Shown here piece by piece: positions 1-10,020 of a stretch of DNA of 64,000 bases. The notes beneath the pieces are model-generated. The model saw nothing but the letters and a program-made list of their open reading frames with translations. It ran no database searches and was not told the DNA's origin. The first letter of the stretch is position 1; each line of letters opens with the position of its first letter. Made by a program: the position numbers and the translations under genes. Origin of the DNA: Thelephora terrestris (taxonomy: Eukaryota; Basidiomycota; Agaricomycetes; Thelephorales; Thelephoraceae); the NCBI GenBank assembly GCA_015956445.1, contig WIUZ02000010.1, positions 868,001-932,000 on the forward strand, in the 5' to 3' direction.

Positions 1-2088
1 AGGATTGTCATTTCCGGGAATGAAATACACTACCACGCGTCCATCATTGATGACCTCGCGAATATAATGACAGCGGATGTCGATGTGTTTCGACCTCTTT
101 TCAGTGACCGGGTTTGAGGCGATAAAGATCGAGCCTTGGTTATCTCCGCAGATTGGGATGGCTTTAAGGTCATAGCCGAGCTCCCCCAGAAGGGTATGCA
201 TCCAGACTACTTGGCGGCTACAATCGGAGAGCGCCATGTATTCAGCCTCAGTGGACGACAGCGCAATGGTTTTCTGCGCTCTTGAGGTCCATGAGATGAG
301 CCCTTTTGCCATTCGGACAAAGTATCCACTTTGGGATCGTCTCTGAGTGGGGTCTGAAGCCCAGTCTGAGTCGGTACAGGCTGAGATACCTTCCCGTGAA
401 TCTCCGTCGTAGGTTAATCGATATTTGGAAGTCCCGATTAAATAGCGGCAGATATACAGCGCTTTCTCGACGTGCTCTTTTGATGGGTTTGCAGCATATT
501 GTGCAAGTTTGGTGACCGCAAAGGCGATATCTGGTCGGGTACCCAGCATGAGGTATAGTAAGGAACCAATTATGGTTTGGAATCTGCTTCGTCTTTCCGG
601 GCATGCTACCTCTGTCGACGGAGTCGGCACATACCCGGCCGGGAGAGGGGTTGCTGCGACTTTAGCATTTTGCATTCCACATCGCTCAAGGACCGTTTGA
701 AGGTAGGCGCATTGATCTATGGAGATCTTGCTGCCATGTCGGGTGATCCTCATGCGGAGGAAATCGGTTAGGTCCCCTAAATCCCTGGTTTCCCATATCT
801 TCATAAACTCCCCCTTGAGCTGCTCCGTAAGCGCTGTGTGGGGTCCGGTAAAGATGGCATCGTCTACGTATATTAACGCAATTACGAATCTTCCATCTTT
901 ATCCTGGTAGATGAAGATCCCAGCATCTGAGCTCAAGGATTTGAATCCGAGCTTTTCCATGGACCGTTTCAGGGCTCGCCACCATGCGAGCCCGGCTTGT
1001 TTCAGTCCGTAGAGGGCACGCTTTAAGCAGAGAACATGAGTCTCTTTTCCTGGAGCTACGAATCCCTCTGGTTGTTCCATGTATATTTCCTCGTCGAGTT
1101 CGCCGTATAGGTACGCATTTCGAACATCAAGTCCTTTGAGGACCCATCCTCCGAGGGCGGCCATTGCAAATATTAGGCACACTGTCTCGAATCGGACAAC
1201 GGGGGAGAATACGGCATCGTAGTCCATTCCCTCAACCTGTGAGAAGCCTTTCGCTACTAAGCGGGCTTTCTTGCGACCATCTGGTTTCTGGTCGAATACC
1301 CAGCAGTTTTTGATAACCTTGCGGCCTCGAGGGCGCTCTACCAGGTCGTATACTTTGCGCCTGCGAAGAGCTTCCAACTCTTCGTTGCAGGCCGTCCTCC
1401 ATTCCTCGAGCTCTGCCTGTGGTAGTGTGGCGATGTCTCGGTATTTCCATTCTTTTGGAGTTTTCACGTTGGCGGTTGGTGAGACGGCTTTCGAAATTAA
1501 GAGGTTTTGGAGTTCTACTCCCCCTTCCCGACATAGCCTAGCTAGAAGGGCGTCAGTGTCTTCCTCAGGGGTGGTGAATCCAGATGGTTCAACGGATTTT
1601 TCAACCTCATCCTCGGACTCTGACGCCGCTTCAGTCTCTTCCTCAGCGGAGGATTCTCTCTCAGGAAGTGGCTTCGTGCTAGGTCCGGGAATTGCTCCTG
1701 AACTTCGCCTGCGCCTAGGTGCTGCGGAAAAATCTCCGACAACTTTCTTCCAATCCTTCATACGCCGGGTAGACTTAATTATCTCTACCGGATGTTTACT
1801 ACCGTAAACATTGCCGGGCTTGGCCGGTACTTTCCGCTCGCGCTGAGGCCTCCGAGTTTTGACAGGTGACGGAGGCATAATTGTTGGCGGAGCGGGTGGT
1901 GCATCCTCAGGGCCGGAATCAGAGCTAGAGCTGGGTGTAGGCGATCTTGGCGGCTCCGAACTGGGCGCTCTAGATTGCATCGGCGTTTGTGGCCGTGGTG
2001 TGGGCCCAATAGCACGTTCTTTGCCCTTTGAGGAAGGCTTGGGGGTAGGCTTGGGACGTGCTGAGGGTGCTGCGTCATCTTCCTCTTG
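1..2088 (-). CDS. copia reverse transcriptase and RNase H, open to the window edge
   Basis: Downstream of the UGA at 2089 the frame stays open to position 1. After a Pro/Ser/Glu-rich linker it encodes a copia reverse transcriptase: WVFDQKPDGRKKARLVAKG near the start, the VRNAYLYGEL region, YGLKQAG, and the catalytic ALIYVDDAIF box at about 840-880. The RNase H part has ACTDSDWASD and ALSSTEAEYMALSDC. This part makes element cDNA in the cytoplasmic particle. The C-terminus and 3' LTR lie outside the window. Confidence 0.9.
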
Positions 2089-4467
2089 TCATCCTGGAAG
2101 GGGACACTGGCAGTCACCGTCTTTATGACAGTGATGACTGGGTAGGGGTGGCGCAGTAGATTTCAGCCGTGTGTTCCGCCGTACACTGGCAGTTGGGCAC
2201 TTAGGAAAGTGCAACTCATCGAAGGTGGCCTGAGCAGCGGAGAAAATGATATTGTTAGGTCCGCACATAAAGATCCATCCTTTTCCTCCTGGGTGAGTAC
2301 CCAGGTAGGTCATCAATTCCGATCGGGGCGCGAGTTTGTTTATCCGTACTTCTTCCGGGATGAAGACGTAGGCTCCACAGCCGAAGACCCGAAGATGATC
2401 AATTGAAGGCTTACTTCCATTTAATAGTTGGAATGGAGTCTGCCAATTTAGGCGACGGTTCGGCGTTCGATTGTAAACGTGAGTTGCGTGGTCAAGGGCG
2501 AATTCCCACCAAGACTGAGGGAGGCAAGCCTGTAATCTCATGGATTCTGTTTTATCCATCAATGTTCGAATGATCCTTTCCGCGCGACCATTTTGTTGGT
2601 GTGCATGCGGGATAGACTGGAGGATCTCAATCCCTTTTTCCTTGAGCATCGTTGTAAAGGCCAGGGACGTGTACTCCCCTCCGGCATCAGACATCCATCG
2701 ACGTACTTTCTTCTGGTACTTGGTTTCAACCATAGCCAGGAAGTGTCTGGTAGCCACAAGTGCAGCGTCCTTAGTGCGCAAATTCATGGTCCAGGCGTGT
2801 GAGGTGTAGTCGTCATAGAAGACGATTGAGTACTTGTATTTGCGGTAGGATTCGATGGGAAAGGTCTTTAGATCCGAATGGATCAGCTTGAAGGGAGCGC
2901 TTGCTCTGGTATTGGATGGGGGAAAGGGTTTATTTGTCATCTTTCCTTGCGCACATCCAGTGCAGAGGTGCTCTTTTGGGATTTCAACATGAGAAAAATC
3001 CTTGACATGTTTCCCAGCCTTTTGGATCACCTCCTTTGAGGGGTGAGCCAGTCGGCGGTGCATGATTTCAAAATCAGCACTATAAATAGTTTCAATTGTA
3101 GCAGCAGTAAGTTGTGCTCCGAGGAGAGTTCTAATGACATAAATACTGTCATCCTCGGTTCGAGGGTGGAAGGTAAGAAACTCTGTTTCTTCCTCATAGA
3201 GTGAGATCTCGCGGGCACTCCCCCTCGAGAAGAGTCCGCTTTTGAGGAACTGACCAAGGGACAGCAGTCTATGGGCGATGTCTGGGACATGATAGACAGG
3301 ATTTAGTCGAACGGCCTTTTCGTTTATGTAGAGGATCACTGTTCCTTTACCAATAATCGTCGTGAAGGTGGTCGCTGTTCTCAAAGGAATGGACTCAATA
3401 GCCTCGTACTCCACGAAGTCGTTTATGTCAAAAGTAAAGTGCCGGGATGCTCCAGAATCGAGCATCCACACAGCTTCAGTTTCACTCGGGGCAGACAAGG
3501 TAAAACAAATATATTTGGAAGCTACTACTGAAGACCTAGACTTATCTTCAGGTGCTGTGGAGTCGTTAGTTTCGTTACTCAACACTAAATTTGTTTCATA
3601 CCTTCCACCAAGGCCAGACGGACCGGCAACCGACACAGGGGAGACAACATCCATCTCATCATCCGACCATCCCAGGCTCACTTCATCCTTGCCCGGCGGG
3701 GTACGCGCCTTTTTGCGGGGGCGAGGATCAACTGTCTGCTCGTAAGAGCGCTCCAACCTTTTGAGGGTCTCAATCGAAGGCTTTACACTTATGCGTGCTG
3801 CGAGGTCCCTAGCCTCCTGTACGGAGGGGTAGAAGGAAGGGGCCCCTGTTCCTTGACGATGGACGGGGGGATGGCGTATGGGAAAAGCCGCCATGGAGGC
3901 AAAACCGTAATCTGAGACTGAGATGTTAGAGCTGGAGGGAACCGGAGGTTGTGGAGGAGGTGGCGCTTGGGACTCGTCAGTTTGCTGAGCCTGCTGCTGG
4001 AATCTTCCTCGACCTCCTCTTTGTCCTCGACGATTTTGTCCTCGGCCTTGGCCCTGGGGCTGGCTCCCGTCGTGCTGCTGCTGTTGCTGCTGGAAATTTG
4101 GGTTTCCAGGGGCGCGCTGTACGTTGGACAACTTCTGTGCTTGTTGTCCGGAACGACGGGAGCTGGATTTCTGCTCCCAGGCCAGTTTGACCATTTTCCT
4201 CAGCTCATCGATCTGGACTTTACCGATATCGTCGGCTTGGCAGAGGATCTGGGCAAGGTAATCGTAGGCAGGGGGCATCCGGGAGAGTATCATCATGGCT
4301 TTGATGAAATCTGGGACTGCTGCATTGGCTTCAGCAAGTCGACCAAAGTGGGCCATGATTTTGTCTATCGCCGGGATGGGGTCCGCATTTCCAGGGATCT
4401 GTATGTCCAGAGCGCTTTTGAACTCCGAATAGATACCCATTACGCCGGGCTTCCCATACTCCGCATC
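2089..4467 (-). CDS. copia gag C-terminus, protease, GAG-pre-integrase and integrase
   Basis: This open frame continues gag (YGKPGVMGIYSEFKSAL) and passes through a Q/G/R-rich basic linker. It then enters an aspartic protease with the motif WMLDSGASRHF, a GAG-pre-integrase zinc region (MHRRLAHPS, then CTGCAQGK) and the integrase catalytic core. The core shows HSDLKTFP, a DAGGEYTS block and an HAHQQNGRAER block consistent with the DDE residues. It ends at a single UGA codon (2089-2091). The same frame goes on into the reverse transcriptase without further stops, so the UGA is either a recent mutation or a readthrough site. No classical CCHC knuckle was seen between gag and protease. Confidence 0.9.
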   Translation of the reverse strand, partial: DAEYGKPGVMGIYSEFKSALDIQIPGNADPIPAIDKIMAHFGRLAEANAAVPDFIKAMMILSRMPPAYDYLAQILCQADDIGKVQIDELRKMVKLAWEQKSSSRRSGQQAQKLSNVQRAPGNPNFQQQQQQHDGSQPQGQGRGQNRRGQRGGRGRFQQQAQQTDESQAPPPPQPPVPSSSNISVSDYGFASMAAFPIRHPPVHRQGTGAPSFYPSVQEARDLAARISVKPSIETLKRLERSYEQTVDPRPRKKARTPPGKDEVSLGWSDDEMDVVSPVSVAGPSGLGGRYETNLVLSNETNDSTAPEDKSRSSVVASKYICFTLSAPSETEAVWMLDSGASRHFTFDINDFVEYEAIESIPLRTATTFTTIIGKGTVILYINEKAVRLNPVYHVPDIAHRLLSLGQFLKSGLFSRGSAREISLYEEETEFLTFHPRTEDDSIYVIRTLLGAQLTAATIETIYSADFEIMHRRLAHPSKEVIQKAGKHVKDFSHVEIPKEHLCTGCAQGKMTNKPFPPSNTRASAPFKLIHSDLKTFPIESYRKYKYSIVFYDDYTSHAWTMNLRTKDAALVATRHFLAMVETKYQKKVRRWMSDAGGEYTSLAFTTMLKEKGIEILQSIPHAHQQNGRAERIIRTLMDKTESMRLQACLPQSWWEFALDHATHVYNRTPNRRLNWQTPFQLLNGSKPSIDHLRVFGCGAYVFIPEEVRINKLAPRSELMTYLGTHPGGKGWIFMCGPNNIIFSAAQATFDELHFPKCPTASVRRNTRLKSTAPPLPSHHCHKDGDCQCPLPG
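4463..4467. repeat. target site duplication of element B (partner 10021-10025)
   Basis: GCATC lies directly outside both ends of element B. It is the copia gag sequence that was duplicated on insertion. Confidence 0.9.
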
Positions 4468-4572
4468 TGTCACGAACGCGTGACATAATAGCCAAGATCT
4501 CACAAGTAATCCAAGACATTGGTCTCATTCGCAGTAATAATAGTACAAGAGTGGTTAAAAAGAACTACAAAC

Positions 4573-5127
4573 TCAAACAAGAACAAACGGGTCGATATCA
4601 CATGAGCAGTTCTGAGGAAGAGGGCAACGATGAGCGAAGTGGTGAGGGTTATAAACACTCTCGGGACAGTAAGCCCACTCTCGCGTCACCGGATCCTGCC
4701 AACACTCCCTACACCCCAACACATCATGAGATAAACTATCATACATCTCCCGCTTCACGTCCGACAAGGCTGCGCTCACTAAGGCGAACCCATAGCGGTC
4801 TTGGAGACCCGCCACCTCCACCTTCAACTTCATCCTCACCTGACGTGACTTGTCGGAGGGACGACAACGTTGACCAGAACGAGTCATCGGACTCTTGCGG
4901 TTCTTCTTCTTCTGGGACCTCTCCACCATCTGGCGAACTGGGGCAGGACTCCAGGGAGGGGATGGAGGAAGAGGAACGCCCTGATCCTGGCGGTGGCGAA
5001 GGGATGACTGGGGACTTGCAAGGGGGGTCGGTGCAATAAGTCCCGTGACATTGGTGTCCGAAATATCGGAAGAGAGATGCCTGGAAGGGTCCCCAATGTT
5101 CCAAAGCAAAGTGAGAGAAGTCATCAT
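4573..5127 (-). other. overlapping +1 frame at the 3' end of the element B gene
   Basis: In the +1 frame relative to the 245-codon gene an open frame runs to 4573, about 55 codons past that gene's UGA. The extension is Cys/His-rich (GCRECWQDPV, then CPESVYNPHHFAHRC and CSCD), which looks like real protein. It could be reached by frameshifting or by an intron I did not find. Element C has the same +1 arrangement. Confidence 0.35.
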
Positions 5128-5476
5128 TTAAACTGTTCATGATGACGTACATGAGGTCCACACATTTCTCCAACTTCGCAATCCTATCCTCCCGCTCCCT
5201 CTCCATGGCGTCTAACAAACGAACGGCTCCAGGATGGGCCACTTGAACATGAGGCCCAGAAAGCCTGGGATCCTCGTAACCAGCCTGTTCCCAGAACTCG
5301 GCAGGGGCATTATGAGCGGTGAGGAAGTCAATGGCAACCTGGTTGTCGTGGGCGATGTTGGCGGGGGAGTCATACAAGTGTTGCTCCACGTCGTAGGGAG
5401 CATCTGTCCCGAAGGACGGGGTAAAAGGGGTGGCGGCAGCGTTGAGCACGACGTTGTTGGCAACGAAGGAAGACAT
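4739..5476 (-). CDS. element B leftward gene, unknown coiled-coil/acidic protein
   Basis: A single open frame of 245 codons, taken from ATG 5476 (MSSFVANNVV) because a TATA-like TATTTAAG sits about 95 nt upstream (5567-5574). The protein has a helical stretch around residues 75-115 (AMEREREDRIAKLEKCVDL), then a small Cys/His cluster (HQCHGTYCTDPPC). After this comes a Pro/Ser-rich and strongly acidic tail (PEEEEPQESDD) and a Gly run. I do not recognise the family. The gene ends about 270 bp from the B terminus, the same place as the C element gene, and both proteins combine helix, a short Cys motif and an acidic tail. A +1 overlapping frame runs past its stop. Confidence 0.6.
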   Translation of the reverse strand: MSSFVANNVVLNAAATPFTPSFGTDAPYDVEQHLYDSPANIAHDNQVAIDFLTAHNAPAEFWEQAGYEDPRLSGPHVQVAHPGAVRLLDAMEREREDRIAKLEKCVDLMYVIMNSLNDDFSHFALEHWGPFQASLFRYFGHQCHGTYCTDPPCKSPVIPSPPPGSGRSSSSIPSLESCPSSPDGGEVPEEEEPQESDDSFWSTLSSLRQVTSGEDEVEGGGGGSPRPLWVRLSERSLVGREAGDV

Positions 5477-5566
5477 AGTAGTAAGGGATATTTGGGAAAA
5501 GGTGGTACTGGTGTTTGGTGGGAGTGGAAAAGAGACGATGAGGGGAACGATCATTAATCCCCCTGA

Positions 5567-5930
5567 CTTAAATACACCCTGACTCAAAAGGGAACCAAAA
5601 AGGGAAAACGATAACCTATTATTCATTAAAAGTCCCAATTAGGATAAGCGAACCCTCAGCCCCAATCGCGATCCCATCAAAACCGAGAAATCCCCATCGA
5701 TCATAGGAAATCCCCATCAGTCTTCTACTACTACCATGAAACACGAGAAATCCCCACTTCGCTTCTAAAAGACTCATTCGCTATTGTTCCCCTAGCTCAT
5801 ATCATCATTCGTCGCTCTAAGTTCCACTTCCCCGACTCATCTACCCTACCCTAAACTACGCACAGACCATGTTGACTCCTGCTTGACTCGTTGTAGAATA
5901 CTGACTCCTGTAGAGAATCGGGTATATAAG
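5567..5930. promoter_or_regulatory. divergent promoter region of element B
   Basis: Two TATA boxes point away from each other: TATTTAAG on the minus strand (5567-5574) ahead of ATG 5476, and TATATAAG on the plus strand (5923-5930) about 140 nt ahead of ATG 6072. The sequence between them is AT-richer and has no open frame worth reporting. Function is inferred from position. Confidence 0.55.
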
Positions 5931-6071
5931 GAAGAGCGTTCGCTCCTTCTTTTCCCCATTCTCAATCTCTTCTGTACTCCTCTACCCACAACCTGAATAA
6001 AAGTAAGCTGAGGAATTCTCCTCACGCCTTACCGTTTCTAACTCATTCAGCAGGAATTCTCCTGCCAGTGT

Positions 6072-9000
6072 ATGTTCAGCGCCCCTAACCCTTTCCCCTC
6101 TACCAGCCCAGTCCAGCGACCAGTCGTCCCTGACGCCAGAAGATCTATCTGGGAGTATAAGCTCATCAGAAGTCTTCAAGTAAACCGAACCGCCGGTTTA
6201 CTTACTCATTTCCCTTACTACCGACCCTTTGCAGCTCTCGACGCCGGAGTCACCACTCCTCCATTCCTACTAGGAGCAGATCACCAAGTCCTTTGGAATT
6301 CAGATCTTACTGAGAGCGTCCTTGCGACTGTCTACTTCAGTATTAGCCCGGCCTTTTACTTCCCCTCTCCACGTGTTCATCTCACGACTAATATCCACAC
6401 CCACTCCCCTGCTATTATCGTTCTTTGGTGGGAAATCCCAACTGAATTACCTTACTCTGTCATAGAATATCTCGTCAACTTCGAACGTCTTAGCGATCAA
6501 GACTTCGAACCATTTGTACAGCAACTCAGTCAATTCTGCCAAGACTACCACTCGCCCGTTCACCCTTATCAAACCGAGTCACCTCTCTCACTCGACATCC
6601 CTCCTCCCCTCGTCTCCACACCCGGAACCCCCTTCAAAACCAGACCCTGTCAGGAACATGGTATTTTTAAACTTTTTATAACACGCTCTTTCTTCGAACT
6701 CTTCTTACCAATTCTTATGTTTGAATGCTTCACACTCCTTATCCTTCACACCAAACATTCGAAACACACACACGCGCGTACTATTCCCAGCGAAGCCACA
6801 ACGAGCTATACAAGTGCTATCAATGTCCCATCAAAAGTCGACTCTATCTACGGCAGGCCTGAAGGTCACCAAACGTCCATCCCGGAGATCGTAGTGTTGG
6901 CCCCTCCTCGCAAGGACCTCTCCGAACATGGCGTCACCATCTTCGGCACTCAGCTGAACGACTAGTTCAAGCCGATAGGAAGAGATACCTTCGAGCGGAC
7001 CGATCAGCCTCCCAGATGTCACCGAACTGCTGAACACCTGGTCCCACATCTCCATCACCGGGTGACTGCTCGACAGTACTATCGACGTAGTCGGCAAGCG
7101 ACCCTCCGTCTCCCTCATCGGACCCCTGGGCGGAATCCTGTCTTGCGAGTCGAAGCTGGTGGCGAAGCTGGATCTCCGACTCGACCTGTCGGTAGGGACG
7201 GTTGACCCGATAGCGGAACTCTCGTTCCCCACCTCGACCAGACTGGTCACCATCTGACTCGACTGGACGAGGATAGGGATTAGCCGATGGAGCCATGCGA
7301 TGAGCAGGACGGCGTCGAGAGCGTCTGCAACGTTGCCCCTTAGTCACCGGACGTACCTCGGCAGCCCTCGGATCATCTTCGGCTCGGTCAACCTCCATGA
7401 CCTCATCCTGGATCTTCACCAACTGATGGATCGGCTGCAAGACGCAGCGCCCACAGTTCTCCTTGTCGGAAGCGGCCAACGTAGAAGCCGGAGCCGGAGT
7501 CGGAACGGGAACCGAGTTCTCGATCGGAGGCGTCGCGTAGGACGACGGGTTAGGCGATGGCAGTACCACCTCGTCGGCGTACTCCAACTCGAACGGAACA
7601 TCGGCTGTTCCCTGACCAACCAATTTGGGACCCTCCTTGCAGTTACAGGTTTTGCCCTGCAAGGACTCGACCTGCGCTGTCAACACCGCTACCACATTCT
7701 CAAGCTCTTCCGTCTAGAAGAAGTGTCAGCTTCCCTCATTTCGTCTTCGAGATGAGGAAAGCTACCTTTTCATCCCTCCTGGCCAATGCCCCCTTGATGT
7801 TGTTGTCCCGAACCTTCAACCCTGCGATCAACTCTTGATGGTTGGCGACCATTGCCTCCAACGCCTCGTTCGTTCCCTGCTGGAAGGCAGCCAAGGTCTC
7901 CTTCATCTGAAGACCCTCTGCCGACAAACGAAGGACGTCTGCCTTCGCTTCCTTCACCTCACGCTCCAAACGTTCCACCTAGGCAGTTTGATTAGTCGAG
8001 AGTCATACTCGAATATTCAAACGGAGAACCTACCTTGCTCTCCCCCTCCCGAACGAGCGACCACAACAACAACGTGGCGGCAGTGGCATGGCGGACGGCC
8101 CGAGGAACGGTTGCTCCGTGCTCCAACAGGTCCTGGTCGTAGATCCCCCTCTGAAGGGTGTACCAGAGCTCCTTCTTAATCGGATGCTCCAACTCCCCGA
8201 ACCTACCCCTCATCCGGAAGGCGACCTTCTCTGCAATGATCGTACGGACCCAGAGCTCATCGTCCCAGGTCAACCCCATCAAATGAGGCATCGTCTCCCT
8301 GAGACTTTCGGCGTCCACCTCCGTGACGACCTCCAAGATCTAGAAGTCGTTAGTTTGACATCAAACGCCAAAAGAACGTTCCTCTACCTAGAGGAAGGCG
8401 TTAGTGCGAACACACGAAGCTCTAGGTCTCCCCCATACCTGGTCATCCGTGGTATAGGGAGTCCCAGCCGCACAGGCATAGGTCTTGCGAGCTGCGGCAC
8501 GACGGTCGATGCGAGAGATGGTGGAGATACCATTAGCGACTTTGTAGGTGTGGTTGTTGGGGAAGGACATGTTATGGTAAGATGATGGGGAAGTTGCTGG
8601 TGTTGCTGATCAAGGATGGCTCCAAGAAGACGTCCTTCTTATAGCCTAGATCGGTGATCCTTCACGTGACCTACCTCAACGAACCTCATTGGTCCGGGTC
8701 ACATCAACTTCCGCCCCTGTACCATCATCGTCGGCTTACTGCATCAAGCTGACACCTCGGCCCGCGGGACGGCCTTGGAAGAACTTCGTTCCGGAACGCC
8801 TAGAACGCGCGCGCACTAAAAATAGGTCTCAAGACCCTGATGACCCCTTTATGACATCACGACCCCCTTTTACGACCCCTCATGACTTTACGATTACGAT
8901 CAACCCTGGACCCTGATCACACACGTGGACAGTCACATCACAGTCTCCTAACCGGAGGAAGGACTCGCCGCTATTCGGAAGCATCGCCTTAGGATCCTTC

Positions 9001-10000
9001 TGGTTAGCCCAGCGCATGTGGAGTAGCCGTTAGCGTGAAACACCGGCGAATCTGTAATCCCTCATGTCCCATGAGTCTAGGCCCGACCTCCTCATGTTCG
9101 GACGTACGTTGAGGTTGCCACTTGTCCGTGATGCTGTTACCGCCTACAGACAACAAGGGATGTTGAATGTCTCTACTCCCGAATCCAGCTGGCAGAGGCC
9201 ATGTAAAGGGAGATTGACACCTGGCCCTTGGGTGAGAACCCCAGGTACGAACTTTCACGACCCCATGCTCCTATTTCCATTTGGACTAGTGTTATCTTTA
9301 CCCCTATGTTTCATGCGGACATTCCTTATCTTTTATGCAATCCTTCACACGCTAGTAAGGCCCTTTGTCTTTTATTCTCCCACGCGTCACCCTTGTTCGC
9401 TTCCCTTACTTAGCGTTCTCACACTCCTTATCTCCCTTTGTTTGGACTCGATAAGGGTATATTAGGGTATTGACGTCATGGCCACTCCTTTAGTATAAGT
9501 AGCAACTGTGGCTGTATCGTAGTACCTTAGTTTTGTTACCTCAGGAAATCCTCTGCCCTTCTCAGCCCAGTTGCAGTTAAGGACAAGTCAGAGTTTCTTG
9601 TTTGATCCAAGACATCCCCCATCTGCTCTCCCTCCCGCTCTGCGCGTCAACTGCGCCTCGTAACTATAGACTCCCAGCAGTCATATTAGAACACCTCGAG
9701 CGTCCAGTCGATCAACTGGTGGAGTCATCAATCCTGTTGTAGGGATCAACCCTTGTTTGTTAAACCGAACGAAGTACGGTTTAGGTTGGGTTTCTCTTTA
9801 GGATTTCGACCTGACTTGTAGTGACCTCGGACAACCTACCGGAAGAATAGAGACGTGATCGTTCTCTCACAAGCTAGTTGGACTAGTGAGTACTCTGCGG
9901 AGTCGGCTCAGTGCACTGGTAGTTGTTGGGGTAGAGTGGCCCTGACAGACCCGACACCCCTCACCCCGCTGCTAATCCTCTAGCACCCCACAAACAGTAA
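6072..10000 (+). CDS. element B rightward gene, split by element C1
   Basis: ATG 6072 opens a frame (MFSAPNPFPS...) that runs to 6647, where C1 is inserted; the duplicated GACCC is part of the frame. Past C1 and the second GACCC (9948-9952) the frame continues in phase for 15 codons (DTPHPAANPL...) to TAA at 9998-10000, 20 bp from the B end. The uninterrupted gene would encode about 207 residues. The protein is rich in Pro, Phe and Tyr, with a hydrophobic middle (PAIIVLWWEIP). I do not recognise it. The exact in-phase continuation shows that C1 disrupted a gene that was otherwise intact. Confidence 0.5.
6180..6201. other. AAACCG hairpin in element B
   Basis: GTAAACCG and CGGTTTAC form an 8-bp perfect stem around a 6-nt loop, inside the rightward gene. 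The same AAACCGAAC...CGGTTTA design occurs in the rightward unit of both C copies (9761-9783 and 12250-12272). Confidence 0.5.
6643..6647. repeat. target site duplication of element C1 (partner 9948-9952)
   Basis: GACCC lies directly outside both ends of C1. Confidence 0.9.
6831..7253 (-). other. overlapping +1 frame at the 3' end of the C1 gene
   Basis: A 140-codon frame overlaps the last exon in the +1 frame and continues 45 codons past its UGA to VDRVDF. The counterpart in C2 (14800-15231) is open over the same span, differing at about 13 of 140 residues with mostly conservative changes beyond the UGA. Confidence 0.35.
6967..8570 (-). CDS. element C gene, copy 1: unknown 465-residue coiled-coil protein
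   Basis: Four exons on the minus strand: 8570-8439, 8339-8034, 7978-7766 and 7713-6967, all with GT-AG introns in phase 0. The product starts MSFPNNHTYKVANG. It has an Ala/Arg-rich N-terminal region, a globular middle (MGLTWDDELWVRTIIAEK), a long coiled coil (about residues 147-240, VERLEREVKEAKADVLR and following), a short CNCKEG motif, and a Pro/Ser-rich and acidic tail with a basic patch (SRRRPAHR). The frame is intact and has the same length and exon phases as copy 2. No enzymatic motif is visible. It may bind element DNA or an outside transposase, but that is a guess. Confidence 0.75.
8639..8646 (-). promoter_or_regulatory. TATA box of the C1 gene
   Basis: GCTATAAG on the minus strand lies about 70 nt upstream of ATG 8570, in the same place as in C2 (13418-13425). 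Confidence 0.5.
9494..9499 (+). promoter_or_regulatory. TATA box of the rightward unit of C1
   Basis: TATAAG in the context TTTAGTATAAGTAGC, conserved in C2 (12539-12544, minus). The 450 bp from here to the element end contain no long open frame but keep the AAACCG hairpin. The position corresponds to the rightward promoter of element B. Confidence 0.45.
9761..9783. other. AAACCG hairpin in element C1
   Basis: TAAACCG and CGGTTTA pair around a 9-nt loop starting AACG. The loop and stem resemble the element B hairpin at 6180-6201. Confidence 0.5.
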
Positions 10001-10020
10001 GCAGGCCTACAACCCTGACA

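Larger units (their letters stand above)
6648..9947 (-). mobile_element. element C, copy 1 (3300 bp), inserted in element B
   Basis: The plus strand starts TGTCAGGAACATGG at 6648 and ends GGCCCTGACA at 9947. GACCC flanks it at 6643-6647 and 9948-9952, which fixes both ends. Its sequence is nearly the same as C2 (12086-15417) in the opposite orientation, including the ends. It carries one four-exon gene (8570 to 6967) and a rightward TATA-led unit (9494 to the end) without a long frame. There are no LTRs, no transposase and no reverse transcriptase. Confidence 0.92.
4468..10020 (-). mobile_element. element B: TGTCA-ended element with 5-bp target duplication, no known transposase
   Basis: The plus strand starts TGTCACGAACGCGTGACA at 4468 and ends ACAACCCTGACA at 10020. 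GCATC flanks it at 4463-4467 and 10021-10025. Removing the element and one GCATC restores the copia gag frame, which fixes the boundaries exactly. Without the nested C1 insertion and its duplicated site, B is about 2.25 kb. It holds two divergent genes (4739-5476 minus; 6072-6647 continuing at 9953-10000 plus) with TATA boxes between them. I found no long terminal repeats, primer binding site or recognisable enzyme. Its termini match those of element C, so both belong to one family. Confidence 0.85.

Noticed and set aside
8689-8916. A rightward 75-codon frame in C1, partly conserved in C2 (13168-13374)
   Set aside because: It begins without ATG, overlaps the promoter of the leftward gene, and the C2 version is changed at its C-terminal end.
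4468-10020. Element B or C as an LTR retrotransposon
   Set aside because: Ends are TG...CA-like with 5-bp duplications, but neither end sequence is repeated inside as a direct repeat, and no primer binding site or reverse transcriptase is present.
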